Assembly: GCA_024449915.1 (NCBI GenBank)
Contig: JAMZAV010000301.1
Coordinates: forward strand, 372,001-436,000
Length of the DNA stretch: 64,000 nucleotides
Origin: Sweltsa coloradensis
Lineage: Eukaryota; Arthropoda; Insecta; Plecoptera; Chloroperlidae
Reading direction: 5' to 3'
A program made the position numbers and the translations under genes. Below are positions 36,003-47,560 of the stretch, one piece after another; within the stretch, counting starts at the first letter, position 1, and every line of letters begins with the position of its first letter. The notes under the pieces were generated by a model. The model saw only the letters and a list, made by a program, of their open reading frames with translations, did no database searches and was not told the DNA's origin.

Positions 36003-36044
36003 GGCCCTGAAGAAGATGAGTGAAATTTCATCGAAACGTTGGCC
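36003..36044 (+). ncRNA. Hammerhead-ribozyme-like motif in Penelope-like 3' sequence
   Basis: GGCC, CTGAAGA (hammerhead consensus CTGATGA with one change), a stem GATGA…TCATC, GAAACGT, then TGGCC. Hammerhead motifs are known in the pseudo-LTRs of Penelope-like elements. The single change lies in the catalytic core, so activity is uncertain. AATAAA follows at 36050-36055. Confidence 0.45.
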
Positions 36045-36118
36045 TAATGTGAATAAACGTGGCATTATAACCGAAAAACCTAGTTCATTAATTCATATCG
36101 GCCACGAAAATATCCAAA

Positions 36119-36120
<2 letters not shown>

Positions 36121-36153
<33 letters not shown>
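36121..36153. repeat. (TA)n microsatellite, right flank
   Basis: About 16 TA repeats directly after the Penelope-like 3' sequence. Either the element targeted a pre-existing microsatellite or the repeat grew at its end. Confidence 0.9.
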
Positions 36154-36156
<3 letters not shown>

Positions 36157-39100
36157 AATAAATAAGTTCTCATTAGTGTATTTTAAGTGTCAATGTCAAA
36201 AATGGCTAAATTCGTTCTTTTATGATGCTCTCCTACTCAACTTTTACACAAATAATAACTATTATCATTTTTAGTTATAACAAGTTTCCCCTTATCTCAC
36301 AAGTGTTCTATATAGCCTTAAAGCCAAAATCTATGTGGGGGTGGGGGCTACGTGTTTCTTGGGAGTATGAAACGAATGTCCATCATGCCACAAGAGACAA
36401 AAAGACAAAAACAGGGGGGAGGATATAGAATCAGTTGCTTTCGGAACACCTCGAATGAGAGCAGTTTCTAAGCGATGAGTATTTCACAAACAGGAGACTG
36501 GGATAAACCATGCATCACTTTGCGATACCTTGTTCAGTTTACGTTTATCCCTGATTAATACTCTGTGCTCTGTCCTAGCCACCCATAAACTATGCAACAA
36601 CTTTTAACTGACTTCCGTACGGGTCTGACCATTACAACAGTTACGAACTTAAATTATTTGAGCACAAAAAGACATCCGATCGAAGGCAGCTTTTGGTTTA
36701 TCTATCGCGAGCGTACCTGGCAAACATGCTATGTCGGATCAAGAGTTTCGACAAACCACGAGCTAAACTGACAATTAAATAGAGTTCACAGTAATTGGTT
36801 GGTGCGGACCTATAAATATCTAAAAGGGGCGGTAGTATTTAGGCAAGCAATTCTCAAACGTTTTGTGATTATGATAAAATATTTTTGGCGCGTAGAATCG
36901 ACACACACTAACCTAGTTGATTATTTGTATCATCGAAAGATATTGGTAAGGTTTTATCAATCGAAAGAATAAGATAGACTTATGCCGGATCAGAAAGTTT
37001 CTTGATAGCTCTACAAAGAAAATGTCCGTAGCAATTTTGGATAGAAAACAATGAACGATACGAGATCACTAGGGTAAACAAATATAAAAATCTCGCATTT
37101 TTTTATTCGCTAAATTTAACAAAATTAAAACTTTGGGTACAATTATGTAATGTTCTTTATGCTAATTTACATTTTTACAAGATACATCATTTTTGATGTG
37201 TATACTGTTTTCAATCGTAGATACAAACAATATAATTTCTTCGACGTGCAGGCTTACTCTGTGTGGCCGTATAGACGAGTAACAGAGTCTACAGACATAT
37301 TCGGATAAAAATAAATTTCAGGAAATCAGTGAACTCAGCTTTAAGGACAAGGATGGAGTGATGGAATGTTTTACATAGTACAACGGCGAGTAAGCCTGAA
37401 GAACACTGGATCGATCCCCGATCAGGACATATTATTCAGAATATTACTCTTCATAATAATAAACATCAGTAGAAGTTATAAAACAACCTCATATTTAACT
37501 AAGTTCAATAAAGCACCTAAGAAAATTATGAACGATTGCGAACCACGATTATTAATATCATTAAATTCCTTCCCCCCATTAAAACCAATACCTCGAACTT
37601 GATTGAATGTCCCTTTCCTCTTCGATGGCTATTAACATCAAAGTTAAGCAAATGGGTTGTCAATTTATTTGATCTTTCTAACAGCAGAGTATGTTAACGA
37701 CGTCGTTTCAACTATAAAGTTTGTGTTTCAAGGAAACGAGGTGAACTGATCCTTTCGGTAACAATACAAACGATTCCGTGAAGAGTGTGTTATATCAGTT
37801 TTCATCTTCCCCTCAACTGGCCTGGTTATTAAATCTTTTCCTTCCCAGTGTCTTTTCTCTTGAAGAACTCAGCCTTCCCCTGGGTATCATGTTCAATGTT
37901 TGCACGTTTAGTTGGGGCCACTCAATATATTAACAACGTCCACATGAGCTCATTATGCGTGATTCAAGTAACGAGCCGATAGGGTAAACTCCCCCCCCCC
38001 CCCCCGTTAACTTTTATTACGCGTTCGCACATTTTGAGCATTTGTGTTAAACCATTTGTATACCGAACCTTTGTTTATTTAGATTCAGCTTGAAACGTGG
38101 TATTTTTAAAACAGACACTGACAGTGAAAGTGAAAGCTTATACATTTGACATAAAACACTTGAAGATTGAAGATGGAAGTGGGAAGATTAAGAGGGAGAG
38201 AGTCTCTGAAAGCTTCTTAGTTCTCAGCAAGAAGGAAAACACAGTGGGAAATTAATTTAAACGCTTGATAAACTTAATCTTAGAGACGTCTTCCGAGATA
38301 TTCAAGGGTGAAATAAATTATAGAGGTCACTGCCTTACAAATATAATGAAGTCTATAATTCTTCATATTTGTTTTAAACACGAAAACTCTGTAAATAAAT
38401 TCAAATAACAAAAAAGCGGACATTTAACCAAGTACGCAATATTATAAAGTAAACTTAACGGGGATACAAAGCAATTCCTACCCGGTGCGTAATGAAGATT
38501 AGATAACTTTACATTCTTTTTTCGAGATATTCGTTTTAATAAATATAACACGTAATAGCACAATAAAGTAAAGTTATGCATTAAAAAATAGCAGCATTTG
38601 CAAACCTCTAGCTTGTGTTAGTTTGTAGAAGTAAGAAAATAAACTTCGTAACTTTGCGAACTGAACTCTATTGCTCAACATTTCTCTGCGCTTCTAAAGA
38701 TTTTTAAGCGTGAACACAAATGAGCCCCAATGATGGAAATTATTCATCTGGAAATTATCATGTTATCAATCAAGGAATTAATCATGCACCGCAGCACCAT
38801 CGACTGGAACTTAACTCAATTTATATATCAAATACGACTTATGCAAAAAAAAAAAACTTGATTGATGGAATTGCATTTTGTTCCAGGCGCTTTTTTTGTC
38901 AATTCAAATTGAATACATCGTTCCGTCATTTCAATGAATTTAAAATCTGATTTAATTTACGTTTTAATTTAATATACTAATTACACTTTATATACTATAG
39001 TCAAAAAGTATATCAGTGTATCAGAATGTAATGATGTCACAATAATCACGATTCGATCGTCGTCACTACAGTAATCAATCAATTATCACCAGTTTCATCC

Positions 39101-39317
39101 AAAGACCTCTTCAATCCAGTGGGTGTAGCTTGTCGTAGGGTGTAGCCATGGTGACGAGGGTGCAAGGCTTCTCTGTCTCAAAGTCAGCCAGGTTTGAACG
39201 ACCTACAAAATGGTCACGTGATCAACTCAGCACAAGCAATGCAGAAAATCTAAAAATGCTATCATGCAATGGCCGCTTGAGTTTGGAGCTCTGGAAGTAC
39301 TTTGACAGCTGAATTAT
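36154..39317. other. AT-rich spacer
   Basis: C15 homopolymer at 37991-38005. A GATCGATCCCCGATC palindrome-like motif near 37410. No gene supported. Confidence 0.5.
37991..38005 (+). repeat. C15 homopolymer
   Basis: Uninterrupted run of 15 C in AT-rich surroundings. Length may be uncertain in the assembly. Confidence 0.8.
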
Positions 39318-40107
39318 TGGATGAGCGTAGCGAGCGAAGCGAAGATTCCATTTCACTACACTGGAGAAAAAATCCAGAAGGTTTTTCATTTTTTCTCTCT
39401 GTTTGTATTATTGTGTGTTTGTTAACACGATTCCGGCTAAACCGATACTCCAATTACGATTAAATTTAATGGAGGCCTTTGAAATCGCTGAACTTAGAAC
39501 TGCCACGTATTTGAGCGTAATCAAAAAATTATTTCTCATTAAAATCGAAATTTTACGATTTTTTTCGATTTTTAAAAAATTTCTTCGACTTATAACAACT
39601 ACATTTTTTATTCGATTTTAATGTTTTTTTTACAGAACCTTAATTTTATGAATTAATATATTCGTGTGAAATTTGAGCGCAATCAAAAAATGTTTTATTA
39701 TGAAAATCGCAATTTTACGATTTTTTCGATTTTTAAAACAATTCTTCGACTTGTAACACCTACATGCATTTTCCGATTGAAATGATTTTTTCACAGAACC
39801 TTAATTTTATGAATTCATATATTGGGGTGAAATTTGAACGCAATCGAAATTTAATTTCTCGTAAAATTCGCAATTTTACGCTTTTTTCATAAAAAAAATT
39901 CTTCGGCTTATAACACCTATTTGCTTTATCCGATTGTAATTATTTTTTTACAGAACCTTAATTTTATGAATTAATATATTGGTGTGAAATGTGAGCGCAA
40001 TAGAAAAATAATTTCTCATGAAAATATCAATTTTACGCTTTTTTTCGTTTAAAAAAATTACGCTCATTCAACAACGCGCCTGAAAAAGTGTTTGCGAAGC
40101 TTCCTAG
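39318..40107 (+). mobile_element. Helentron-like element, subfamily A, three-unit copy
   Basis: Starts TGGATGAGCG after GAATTAT. Two leader units, TCCATTTCACTACACTGGAG, a TGAACTTAGAACTGCCACG block, then about three ~162-bp internal units (from about 39552, 39715 and 39878). The 3' end differs from the 16-21 kb copies: GCTCATTCA, AACGCGCC…GTGTTTGCG with weakened pairing, then GAAGCTTCCTAG, CTAG at 40104-40107, followed by T. This 3' variant is shared with the 40432 copy, so the two form a sub-branch. 790 bp, non-coding. Confidence 0.82.
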
Positions 40108-40431
40108 TAAGGTGATATTATTGACGTTGTTGATCAAATTAAAGTGGTCTTTTAGATGCCTACACCTTAACTACTTCATAAGGATCAAGTTAAGTCAAAA
40201 GGGAAGTTGAAAAGATTTCTAGGATGAAGGGCCTATACCTGAAGCAGAAACTCTTAGGCATAGGCCTATCCAGTGACAGCTGAATGGAAAACTTTAGTAT
40301 ATGTCAGTCTGAGTAGTTGTTTTATTTGCAAGAATGGTATAGAAGCGAGCTCTCATTGATCCTTTATATTTTAAAAATGTTGCCATCAGTTAAAGCAATT
40401 GTTGATGTCACAAATGATTGTATTTATTTGT
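40108..40431. other. Spacer between two subfamily A copies
   Basis: 324 bp of unrelated sequence with no gene. The base before the next element is T. Confidence 0.5.
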
Positions 40432-41048
40432 TGGATGAGCGTAGCGAGCGAAGCGAAGATTCCATTTCACTACACTGGAGAAAAAAAACGGAATGTTTTT
40501 CTTTTTTTTCTGTTTGTATTATTGTGTGTTTGTTAACACGATTCCGGCTAAGCCGATATTCCAATTACGATGAAATTTTATGGAGGCCTTCGAAATCTCT
40601 GAACTTAGAACTGCCACGTTTTTGAGCGTAATCGAAAATTTATTTCTCATTAAAATCGCCATTTTACGATTTTTTTCGATTTTCTTCGACTTATAACACC
40701 TACATTTTTTATTCGATTGTCATGATTTTTCCCAGAACCTTAATTTTATGAATTAATATATTCGTGTGAAATTTGAGCGCAATCAAAAAATGTTTTATTA
40801 TGAAAATCGCAATTTTACGATTTTTTCGATTTTTAAAACATTTCTTCGACTTATAACACCTACATGCATTATTCGATTGTAATGATTTTTCACAGAACCT
40901 TAATTTTATGAATTAATATATTGGTGTAAAATTTGAGTGCAATCGAAAAATAATTTCTCGTGAAAATCGCAATTTTACGCTTTTTTCGTTTAAAAAAAAT
41001 TACGCTCATCCAACAACGCGCCGTTTGCGCGTTTGCGAAGCTTCCTAG
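40432..41048 (+). mobile_element. Helentron-like element, subfamily A, copy with best 3' hairpin
   Basis: Starts TGGATGAGCG after TTTGT. Two leader units and two internal units. The 3' inverted repeat CGCTCATCCA is followed by a perfect hairpin: AACGCG (41015-41020), 7-nt loop, CGCGTT (41028-41033). TGCGAAGCTTC and CTAG at 41045-41048 follow, then T. The compact GC-rich hairpin a short distance before CTAG is the expected 3' termination signal of rolling-circle transposons. 617 bp, non-coding. Confidence 0.87.
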
Positions 41049-41573
41049 TTTTAATCCAAATGAATGTGTATAGCCTATTAACTTTTAAAATAATAATTTT
41101 TACCTTGGAGATTATTAAGCATCATTTATGTGTTGTTTATTAGATTAGAAGAAGGCTTTCAATTAAGCCATCAATTTTTGTTGTTGGTCCACATTGCTCC
41201 ACACACGATTTTCAATCCACGTGGCGCAAGTTACACAGTCAAGCGAACAAGAGGACTTTCTAGCACCACCAGAACATCCACTTTAAGAATAAACATTATC
41301 AGCGCTTATTTTGCAAGGAAGGTTTACAAATTAGCCCGTATTTATTTAAAGGGTTTTAATGGATTTGACTCGAGTGGTTAAATTTGTAAGTGTTTAAACA
41401 TAAACTGTTAAAAATCCGAACTTTACCGAACGGATACGAACAACACTGGATCAAACCACGGTCACAGCACATTTCTCATCCACATAATCTAATCGTGGGG
41501 TATGATTGTATAGAAATATTCCTCAAAAGAGCAATTTCAATTTTAAAATATTTTGATGAATTTTCATATTCGC
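41049..41573. other. AT-rich spacer
   Basis: No gene supported. Open frames here are short and unrecognised. Confidence 0.45.
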
Positions 41574-41665
41574 ATTGAAAATCTATAAGCATGTGGTTTT
41601 CAATGGCTGCTGATTACACTCTCGTATACAGATGAGAAAAGCAAAATCGGATAATTTCAGATTGG
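41574..41665 (+). repeat. Direct repeat copy 1 (548-bp spacing)
   Basis: Starts ATTGAAAATCTATAAGCATG with GTGGTTTTCAATGGCT, then CTCGTATACAGATGAGAAAA and AATTTCAGATTGG. Its diverged partner is at 42122-42210. The sequence between includes a 112-codon open frame (41675-42013) with no recognisable family. The pair could be an old tandem duplication or the ends of an unrecognised element. Confidence 0.7.
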
Positions 41666-42121
41666 TGTACACAGTTGTTAATAACTTTCGTATCCTGCCA
41701 AAGCAAAATATCAACTATACAATCACGTCCCTTTTCAATAAACTCATTGAATCGTATCAACGTACGATTGAGTTTACATGATAGCAAATCTACGCCATCT
41801 GCCAATATCAGTTATTGGATTAAAAGCCAATATATGACGTCATATAATCAGGTGTGGTACTCGTTTAGCACAGAATCAATACACCGACATGAAGCGCCAC
41901 AGATCAATAACGGAACTGATATGATTGACGAGACCGATACGGGTGGCTCATCGCTTTGGTATTGGTTCGATACAGTATCTCTTGGACAATTTGCCCCAAA
42001 TATTAGAATATAATATTTATTTTCTGTTCTTTGTCACGTTACCATAGCAAAGGGATGACTTTTAAAGGGTATTTTGAAAAAGTTCGTAACATCTTCTTTG
42101 TTTCCTATAAATCAAGATAAC

Positions 42122-42210
42122 ATTGAAAATCTATAACACGTGGTTTTCAAAGGCTTGATTAGACTATCGTATGCGGTGCGAGAAAACAAAATCAAACAAT
42201 TTGTGAATGG
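42122..42210 (+). repeat. Direct repeat copy 2
   Basis: ATTGAAAATCTATAACACGT, GTGGTTTTCAAAGGCTTGAT, TATCGTATGCGGTGCGAGAA and AATTTGTGAATGG correspond block by block to 41574-41665. Divergence of roughly 20-25% by eye argues against a recent event. Confidence 0.7.
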
Positions 42211-43218
42211 GGCAACTGCTGTTTTGTACACAATTTTACATTACTTTAGATATCATTCCAATAAAATAAATACATACAGATGAATGTATTGACATTTTAA
42301 AGACAAAGTTTTCATAATATTTAAATAAATGTAAATTTAAATGTTCTTATGGTAATGGATTGAATTGTATTTTGTATAAACTTTGATTTTTGTTTTATCA
42401 TGTATCAACTTTTTTGTTCATGAATATTAATGTACATTGGGGTATATTTGTGTAATTATTAATTATTCTGAATATAACATGCTACTAAGTAAAGACTAAA
42501 TAATAAATAATACTTCTATATTATTCTCACGCTATGAGGCCAAGCGATGCAGAATGCCGTATAAAGAGTTATGAATTAGAGGCACGTATTCTAAGCACAG
42601 TCTAGGTACCAACAGCGTTAAGAAGGATTCACTTTCTTAATACTACTAATAACAATTAACATTCAGCGCTCTATACTCACGCGACCAAACAGTTCGTGGG
42701 ATTTAAGTATCGTTGTAGCCCACTCACAGTTTGTCCTGGTATAAACCTTTTCAACAATGCGTATTTTAAACTGGGTAACTGGAGTAGGGTAACTGTTTGA
42801 AGATTAAATTAAAATTTCTATTCCAAATATTCACTGACATTTAATAAACTGGAGCTAACCATTCAGTAAAATGTGTGGCTTCATTCTAGTTATAACTTTG
42901 TTATCAAAACTCTCGACGTAATTGAATATAAGGTAAATTTACATAGTAGCGCAACGGTGCTGGGAAGGGTAACTAAAGGCTTGAGTCGCTGAGTAGGCCA
43001 ACATTAGTAAGGTTTGCTGCGACTTAGTTTCAGCTTTCTCAACCGACTTAATGGTCTGGAGGCTGTATGCTCGCAAAGACAATTGGAACAAAACTTCTCA
43101 TTTACATAATTTTAATGCACTTAATTCTTCATCTGTTGTTTTTTTTTTAAATTTCAAGTAATTTATTTGAAAAATCTGTAATTTTCTGTTATATGATTTG
43201 TAAAAACAATATAAAAAC
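42211..43218. other. AT-rich spacer
   Basis: No gene or repeat recognised. Confidence 0.45.
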
Positions 43219-43560
43219 AAGCAAGGGTTCGGGAATATTCGAAATAAAGAGCAAAACTACTTCTACTTCAAGAGATTGTTAACGAAAAACACATAAGTAA
43301 AATTATATATTGCGCATTGAAATGGTGGAGGTGCCGGGTACGGGAAATACCCCCTTAAAATGATGTCCCCCCCCCCCCTAGCCTCTAGGGTTACCAACGA
43401 ATTCGGTATCATGCTTGTTCCAGGGCAATGTCAACAAACAAAAACGCATGTCAATCGGAATTGTCGTGTTTGACTTTCACCGTGAGACTTGACCCTCTCA
43501 CAAACGGACGAACGGACAGACAGTAAAGAGAAAAGATATGATGACCGGGGAGTTTCAATA
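43219..43560 (+). repeat. Family F dispersed repeat, nearly complete forward copy
   Basis: AAGGGTTCGGGAATATTCG, AACTACTTCTACTTC, ATGGTGGAGGTGCCGGGTA, a C12 tract, GGGTTACCAACG, TTCCAGGGCAATGTCAAC, TGTCAATCGGAATTGTCGTG, CACCGTGAGAC, ACGGACGAACGGACAGACAG and GGGGAGTTTCAATA. All landmarks occur in the consensus order without a large insertion. Confidence 0.75.
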
Positions 43561-46303
43561 CTTTTGAATGCATTTTTAATTTTAACCGAGGCTTTTGAAT
43601 GAAAGAGATGAATAGTGCATACAAAGCTATTTTATCTGATAGAACGTTTGTTTGCAAGCGATACGTGGAGAAACGTAGCGATGCACGCGTTACGTATACA
43701 ATACAATAAAATACAATTGTTTTATTTCCGTAGCTTAAATACAATGTCAATATTATACATGATAAAAAACATCTCAAACTGCCTTGACCCATGTCATGCA
43801 TGGGTATGTGGAAAGTTAATAAATAAGTTATCATGAGTATATGTGTTTGGGGGGGGGGGGGGGGGTTCGTGTCCTTGAAGTCAGAGCTGAGTGGTCAACT
43901 TTCGAACATTGGGCGAAGTAAACAAGACGGTGTCACGCAAATTTCCATTCAAATCTAGAACAACTAGCTCAATATTCGTTGGTTTCTCATTATGACTTTT
44001 TTCGGATGGAAACTTTCCACGGAAACTACGCACGGAAACGCAAAAAAACGTGTCACTAAACAGAGTTTTAACAGCATACTTTGATGGAGGACTTTATTAT
44101 ATAACAGAGATTGTGGCCATTTTGAATAGGATTTGACCCGTAAGCACCACTTGGTGCTTTCACCAGGGGCAGACTACGCGCTGTTTATTTTCGTTTATAT
44201 AATATATATTGATGATTGAATCTTATTGCCATCTAAGTTTAAACTTTTAGTTTACACTTTTAAAATAATAACTATAACATTTTAATTTTGTGTTGAGTGT
44301 TTATTTATTAACAATGTTTTCAATGATGAGATTTATAATCACGGCTGATTTGTGAAATTATTTCCTAAATTATTTCACGCTTACTTATATAAGTTAACTG
44401 TGTGTTTTCAAAAAATACATGTTATAAATTAAAATAAGGAAATTTACAAAATTATCTAAAATTGATAATATAATGTATGTCTTATCATTTAATTAACACC
44501 AGCACTTAATTGATGTGAACTTTATTCTCCGCGTTCGGCAATGGATGGGTTACAATACAACCTTTCTAAAAATACTTAATTAAATGAATATGAAAGACAA
44601 AGTGTGAAGTGTGAAATACTAAGTAGTAGAAAAATCAATCGAGTGCACACATTGGACTGAAGTAGATAATGATATTAAGTCAGAGTTCCTTTCTCGTGGT
44701 TACTATCATGAAACTCATTTCCACTTGGGGACAGAAGTTTTTTTTCTCCAGCAATATCAAAACTGAAGCCCCAAGCTCATTTATTTTGAAACGAAGTTAT
44801 CTTAAAATCCTATTTCGTTCTACTCTTCCACGATCTCGTACCATACAGGGTCGGCCATATTGAAGTATTATAATCAAAGGAGCGTATTCAGGATTATTTT
44901 CACGCGAACATCCCACCTCAGTCCACAGGAAATATCATTCTTGAGTTATTTCTCGACGGAACATTCGCGAATGAAACGAAGAACCAGAAGACTTATTTTA
45001 TCATCGAGATATTACTATTTCTGCTGCCAGTAAGACTTTGATTGTTATGAACTTTGCAAGGATGTCAAGCTAGAATAAAACGCCCGTTCATAAGAGTAGG
45101 TTGTCAACAACTATGATTAATTAATATAGTATTATTTTTAAAAAGTTTCTTTTTACGTTCAACTAAAATCAGTATCAGTCTTCAATATTTCATGGCAAAT
45201 GTGCAAAACGTCGGACACGCATTGCCAGTCAGCCGTATATCTACTTTTTTGCTGCTACGCCATTTCTATTTAACATAGCTGTACCAGATATCGTTGACGT
45301 ATTGTTTGGATCACAAATAAACCGTCTTTCACTGCATTGCACTTAGCATTTCAATATGTCTAAATTATATATCGCACCTGTCGCCGTTAAAGTTATGGTA
45401 AATCTATTTCTCTGATATGAACCATCTGTTGTCCATCGATTTTCAGTGAGTCACTAATTCTTTTTTGAACCTTGTGGATAAAGTAAAAGAATGATGGTTG
45501 ATTTAATGTTCCACAGAAAAACTTAAAAAGCAAATAGAAAATACGTTCACATGCAATACATATCTAAAAATAGCTTTCTTTGTTGTCCGGAAATGTTGTG
45601 AACGATAAAAGAAAAGAGAAATGAGGCGAACTTTATTATTTACCCTAGAACAATAAAAATATTGACTTTTCCAGATAATCCGTTAGAATGTAGGGATGAT
45701 TACGGACATACCCCAACTGACTTATATTTGTACACAGCCATGTTGTCTAAAATGTTGCACAGTTATTATATACACACAATGTCGATCTCTATGGCCACGC
45801 ATAGCCAAGATTGATACCACAATAAAAACTACCTTATTCAGATTTGTTTTGATATTTTTTACTAATTTGTTTAGCTCACGAAGGTTCTCAGACCAAAACA
45901 AACACGAAATGGTTGGATTCGATTTTTCAAGCCATTTAAAGAGAGCACCAGAATAAATGTATTAAACTCATCAGATTCTCTCATTTATGTTAAAAATATG
46001 AGTTAATAATATGTTTGACGTTATTTATTTTAGAATTCTTATTTTAAAAATTTAAATGTGCTACTACACGTGTATGTCTTTCAGAAATATTTGATAATAC
46101 TGTTAGAAACATATTTAATATTTGATTTTTGAATATATTTTCAATTTTCATGTGATTTGTGCAGTTCTTATAATATCCAACCCAAACATAGGGAGGCTGT
46201 GGGTGCACAGTCCCGTTAACATCGATGTGTATTTACTAGCTACGGACCTCTAATGTAGTGGTTAATATAAAATTATTAAAATTATTAATTTTTAAAGTTT
46301 TCC
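43561..46303. other. AT-rich spacer with a G17 tract and a small palindrome
   Basis: G17 at 43849-43865. An 18-bp palindrome AAGCACCACTTGGTGCTT at 44142-44159 sits beside a B-box-like GGGTCAAATCC (minus strand), perhaps a SINE remnant. No gene supported. Confidence 0.45.
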
Positions 46304-46687
46304 TTATGTCCTAGTAAAGCAACTCGAGGTAAAGTCGTGTTGTCCCAATGAGGCTCTCGTCGTGCGGTTATTCCACGGCACGTGCTCTAGTGTTTCACCA
46401 CCCGTTGCACGTAGGACGAAAGTGGCAGTGTTTGAGAATGGAGAGGTAGAGTGAACGTGCGTTGTGTACACAAGATAGCCACGCTGACCTCTTGGAGACT
46501 TTGTTTCCTTTTCTCGGACAGACACTCGACGTTGTGATTGAGACTGATGGAAGTGACATGTGAGCGGTACTTCACGTCCGAAGCTTGTCCTGGGATAACC
46601 TTTCCCTCTTGTGACTATAAGTATAGGCTTTGAGAATAGTTGGGAGGCCCCAAGGCTCTGTATTGAACTAATTACTGGTATTCGCAT
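46304..46687 (-). other. GC-richer segment with a 127-codon open frame, unrecognised
   Basis: The segment is near 50% G+C by eye in an AT-rich context and stays open on the minus strand for 127 codons. A second minus frame is also partly open, which is what GC-rich sequence does by chance. The translation is rich in T, S and R and shows no domain, signal peptide or membrane segment. It could be part of an exon, a decayed repeat or chance. Confidence 0.25.
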
Positions 46688-46727
46688 CTAGACTGTGGAA
46701 ACGTTGTACAAGTAAAAATACCTACAC

Positions 46728-46800
46728 GGTCAGCGCTGCCAGTGGCTGGTATCGAACAGACAACCTCCCGATTAGCCTCGTTAATTATTTGTCTCGTGCT
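46728..46800 (-). repeat. tRNA-like SINE remnant
   Basis: The minus strand carries CGGGAGGTTGTCTGTTCGAT, similar to the B-box region of the 56.5-kb SINE remnant, followed by ACCAGCCACTGGCAGCGC. No tail found. Confidence 0.4.
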
Positions 46801-47460
46801 CAGTATATGAACTTCTCTCTATGAAAGAAAGCGAGTCTACTCTGTTTGGAATTTGTCAATCAAATCAATGCCTCAGCCTAAATACGCCACATGGAAGCAC
46901 GGAAAGCAATCAATTGTCAATCAAGATTTGAACAAAGAAACCCAATGCGCGAATTTTTCCTTCATGTTTTTTCCTTTGTTTCACCCTGTTCATTTTCGTC
47001 GGGCCTATTACATATTTGTGAAATGTGATACTCAATATATTTCTAAATGATCTCCCAGCAGTAGGAGTCGAAGAATGGAGCTAACAAGGTTCAAAGCAGT
47101 TAATGATTTTCCTTAAAGTGAGAACGTCTGCCAGTCACAAAATAGGGAATCGATTCACTACCTGGCTCCTATTCAACCCCACAACCTTTTGAGTCGAATA
47201 TGGAATGAAATATGTGATCTTTTGTATTGAATTTATCACAGTGTATGATGGAGGAAACACGGAACGTCTGACAAGAGAGAATTAATACTGTTGCATATAT
47301 TATAGCATCCGAGCCTAGGTGTGTTTAGCTTTTATCTTGGGTTACATCTCAAAAGTGGAATTTAGTATATTTTGATTGATTTCGAACTTACACGTATACA
47401 ATCTTAGTGTTGTTTATTATTATTTTAAACACTCCTGTTCAGTGTTCAATAAATACCTTT
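46801..47460. other. Spacer
   Basis: No gene or repeat recognised. Confidence 0.4.
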
Positions 47461-47560
47461 TAAAGACCAACTCCAACGAGACCAAACCCGTCAAGCGGGA
47501 GACCAGGGTTCATATCCCGATCTAGTGTGATTTGGTAATTTCTGGAATGTATTAAATATC
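47461..47560 (+). repeat. tRNA-like SINE remnant
   Basis: CCAGGGTTCATATCCCGATC is B-box-like. It is followed by TTTGGTAATTTCTGGAATGT, which resembles the block after the B-box-like motif at 62.5 kb (GGAATTTTGTAACTTCCAGA). Confidence 0.4.

Larger units (their letters stand above)
35411..36120. mobile_element. Penelope-like retroelement remnant, two 3' ends pointing outward
   Basis: A 710-bp segment bounded by (TA)n tracts. The plus strand encodes a C-terminal PLE-like signature (…LNKQQDSQRLSVTWKPAI…), a stop near 35827, and 3' sequence with a hammerhead-like hairpin at 36003-36044. The minus strand encodes another PLE C-terminal signature (LPRMLREAIEINKR…), a stop near 35524 and a second GAAACGTCG hairpin at 35484-35523. 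Neither reverse transcriptase nor the GIY-YIG core is present. Penelope-like elements are known to leave partial and inverted copies. The family call rests on motif resemblance only. Confidence 0.6.

Noticed and set aside
43451..43834. 127-codon minus-strand open frame
   Set aside because: Overlaps the end of a family F copy; its C-terminal residues are translations of the GACGGACAGACAG tract.
46304..46687. Coding exon on the minus strand
   Set aside because: Two minus frames are open together, no motif is recognisable and no splice pair could be supported; kept only as an unclassified GC-richer segment.
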